Origin: Planctomycetes bacterium UBA2386
Lineage (GTDB): Bacteria; Planctomycetota; UBA1135; UBA2386
NCBI GenBank assembly: GCA_002343845.1
Contig: DDSQ01000175.1
Coordinates: 39,209 to 103,208 of the forward strand
Direction of reading: 5' to 3'
DNA: 64,000 nucleotides
Part shown: in pieces, positions 63,600-64,000 of the stretch
Layout: every line of letters starts with the position of its first letter
Numbering within the stretch: position 1 is the stretch's first letter
Notes under the pieces: generated by a model
Database searches by the model: none
Seen by the model: only the letters and a program-made list of their open reading frames with translations
What the model was told of the DNA's origin: nothing
Translations under genes and position numbers: made by a program

Positions 63600-64000
63600 G
63601 GTGCGACCTCCCCCCGCGTGCGTGCGGCGGCAGCCCGGCGACGCGGCGTGGGCGCCGCAACCTTGGCGAGGGTGCGATGCCGCGCCAGGAAGCGTCCGGT
63701 GTGGCTCGCCGCCACCGCCGCGATCGCTTCCGGCGGCCCCTGCGCCACCAGCCGCCCACCTTGCTCGCCCGCTTCGGGGCCCAGTTCGATCACGTGGTCC
63801 GCGGACGCGATCACGTCCAGATGGTGCTCGATCACCACCACCGAGTCGCCGCGACCGAGCAGGCGCGCCAGCACCGACAGCAGCTTCTGCACGTCGTCGA
63901 CGTGCAGCCCCGTCGTCGGCTCGTCGAGCACGTAGATCGTGTGCTCGCGCGGCCGCCGGGCCAGTTCCGCGCAGAGCTTGATGCGCTGCGCCTCGCCGCC
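63596..64000 (-). CDS. uvrA: Excinuclease ABC subunit A, C-terminal part (cut by window end)
   Basis: The visible 134 residues are the last part of UvrA: the ABC signature [16 protein letters not shown], Walker B in [19 protein letters not shown], the switch histidine in [20 protein letters not shown], and the family end [20 protein letters not shown] followed by [11 protein letters not shown] short basic tail ([10 protein letters not shown]) follows. UvrA dimerises, finds bulky DNA lesions and loads UvrB. The N-terminal 85% is outside the window. Its stop overlaps the start of the XPB helicase gene. Confidence 0.95.
   Translation of the reverse strand, partial: GGEAQRIKLCAELARRPREHTIYVLDEPTTGLHVDDVQKLLSVLARLLGRGDSVVVIEHHLDVIASADHVIELGPEAGEQGGRLVAQGPPEAIAAVAASHTGRFLARHRTLAKVAAPTPRRRAAAARTRGEVAP

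Overview
This 64 kb window is GC-rich (roughly 70%), almost fully coding, and bacterial. It most likely comes from the phylum Planctomycetota. The markers are a DUF1549/DUF1553 protein beside a DUF1501 protein, two sigma-factor/Ser-Thr-kinase pairs of the planctomycete kind, an AroDE fusion, a SpoVG protein carrying a zinc ribbon, a tricorn-type protease, and secreted proteins that share C-terminal modules. I read 45 genes, two of them cut by the window ends and one interrupted by a frameshift. No stretch above 300 bases lacks a gene. I saw no rRNA, tRNA, CRISPR array, insertion sequence or prophage.

Layout. 1-7077 (-): an operon of FHA protein, PilM-PilN fusion, PilO-like protein and TPR protein, which looks like a type IV pilus/type II secretion inner-membrane platform. 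7291-16364: RsmE, a large secreted protein, tricorn protease coupled to an RlmI-type methyltransferase, a 5'-3' exonuclease and a Nudix hydrolase. 16366-20540 (-): rpmI-rplT-pheS-pheT. 20691-23181: a membrane protein and an S46 dipeptidyl-peptidase. 23247-30027 (-): two ATP-grasp ligases translationally linked to an RND efflux pump and its adaptor. 30144-37995: secreted proteins, a frameshifted kinase-SUMF1 gene with a divergent ECF sigma factor, and a tandem pair of beta-helix proteins. 38107-42633: glycogen synthase with a third ATP-grasp paralogue, a phosphopantetheinyl transferase and an Asp-box lipoprotein. 42684-46920: DUF1549/1553 plus DUF1501. 46930-56549 (-): a long co-directional cluster pssA, folK-panC fusion, ispE, spoVG, DUF2520, aroDE, sigma factor, kinase. 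56629-59934: a second RsmE-like methyltransferase, a Gfo/Idh-like protein and an FAD oxidoreductase. 60040-64000 (-): uvrA, an XPB-type helicase and a helicase-associated protein, each overlapping the next.

The most interesting candidates are the uvrA-XPB-partner operon (a possible bacterial version of XPB-linked excision repair), the three ATP-grasp paralogues with a dedicated efflux pump, the zinc-ribbon SpoVG, the FolK-PanC fusion, and a recurrent design in which convergent genes end inside one GC-rich hairpin that overlaps their stop codons. All functional statements rest on motif reading by eye; no database search was run.
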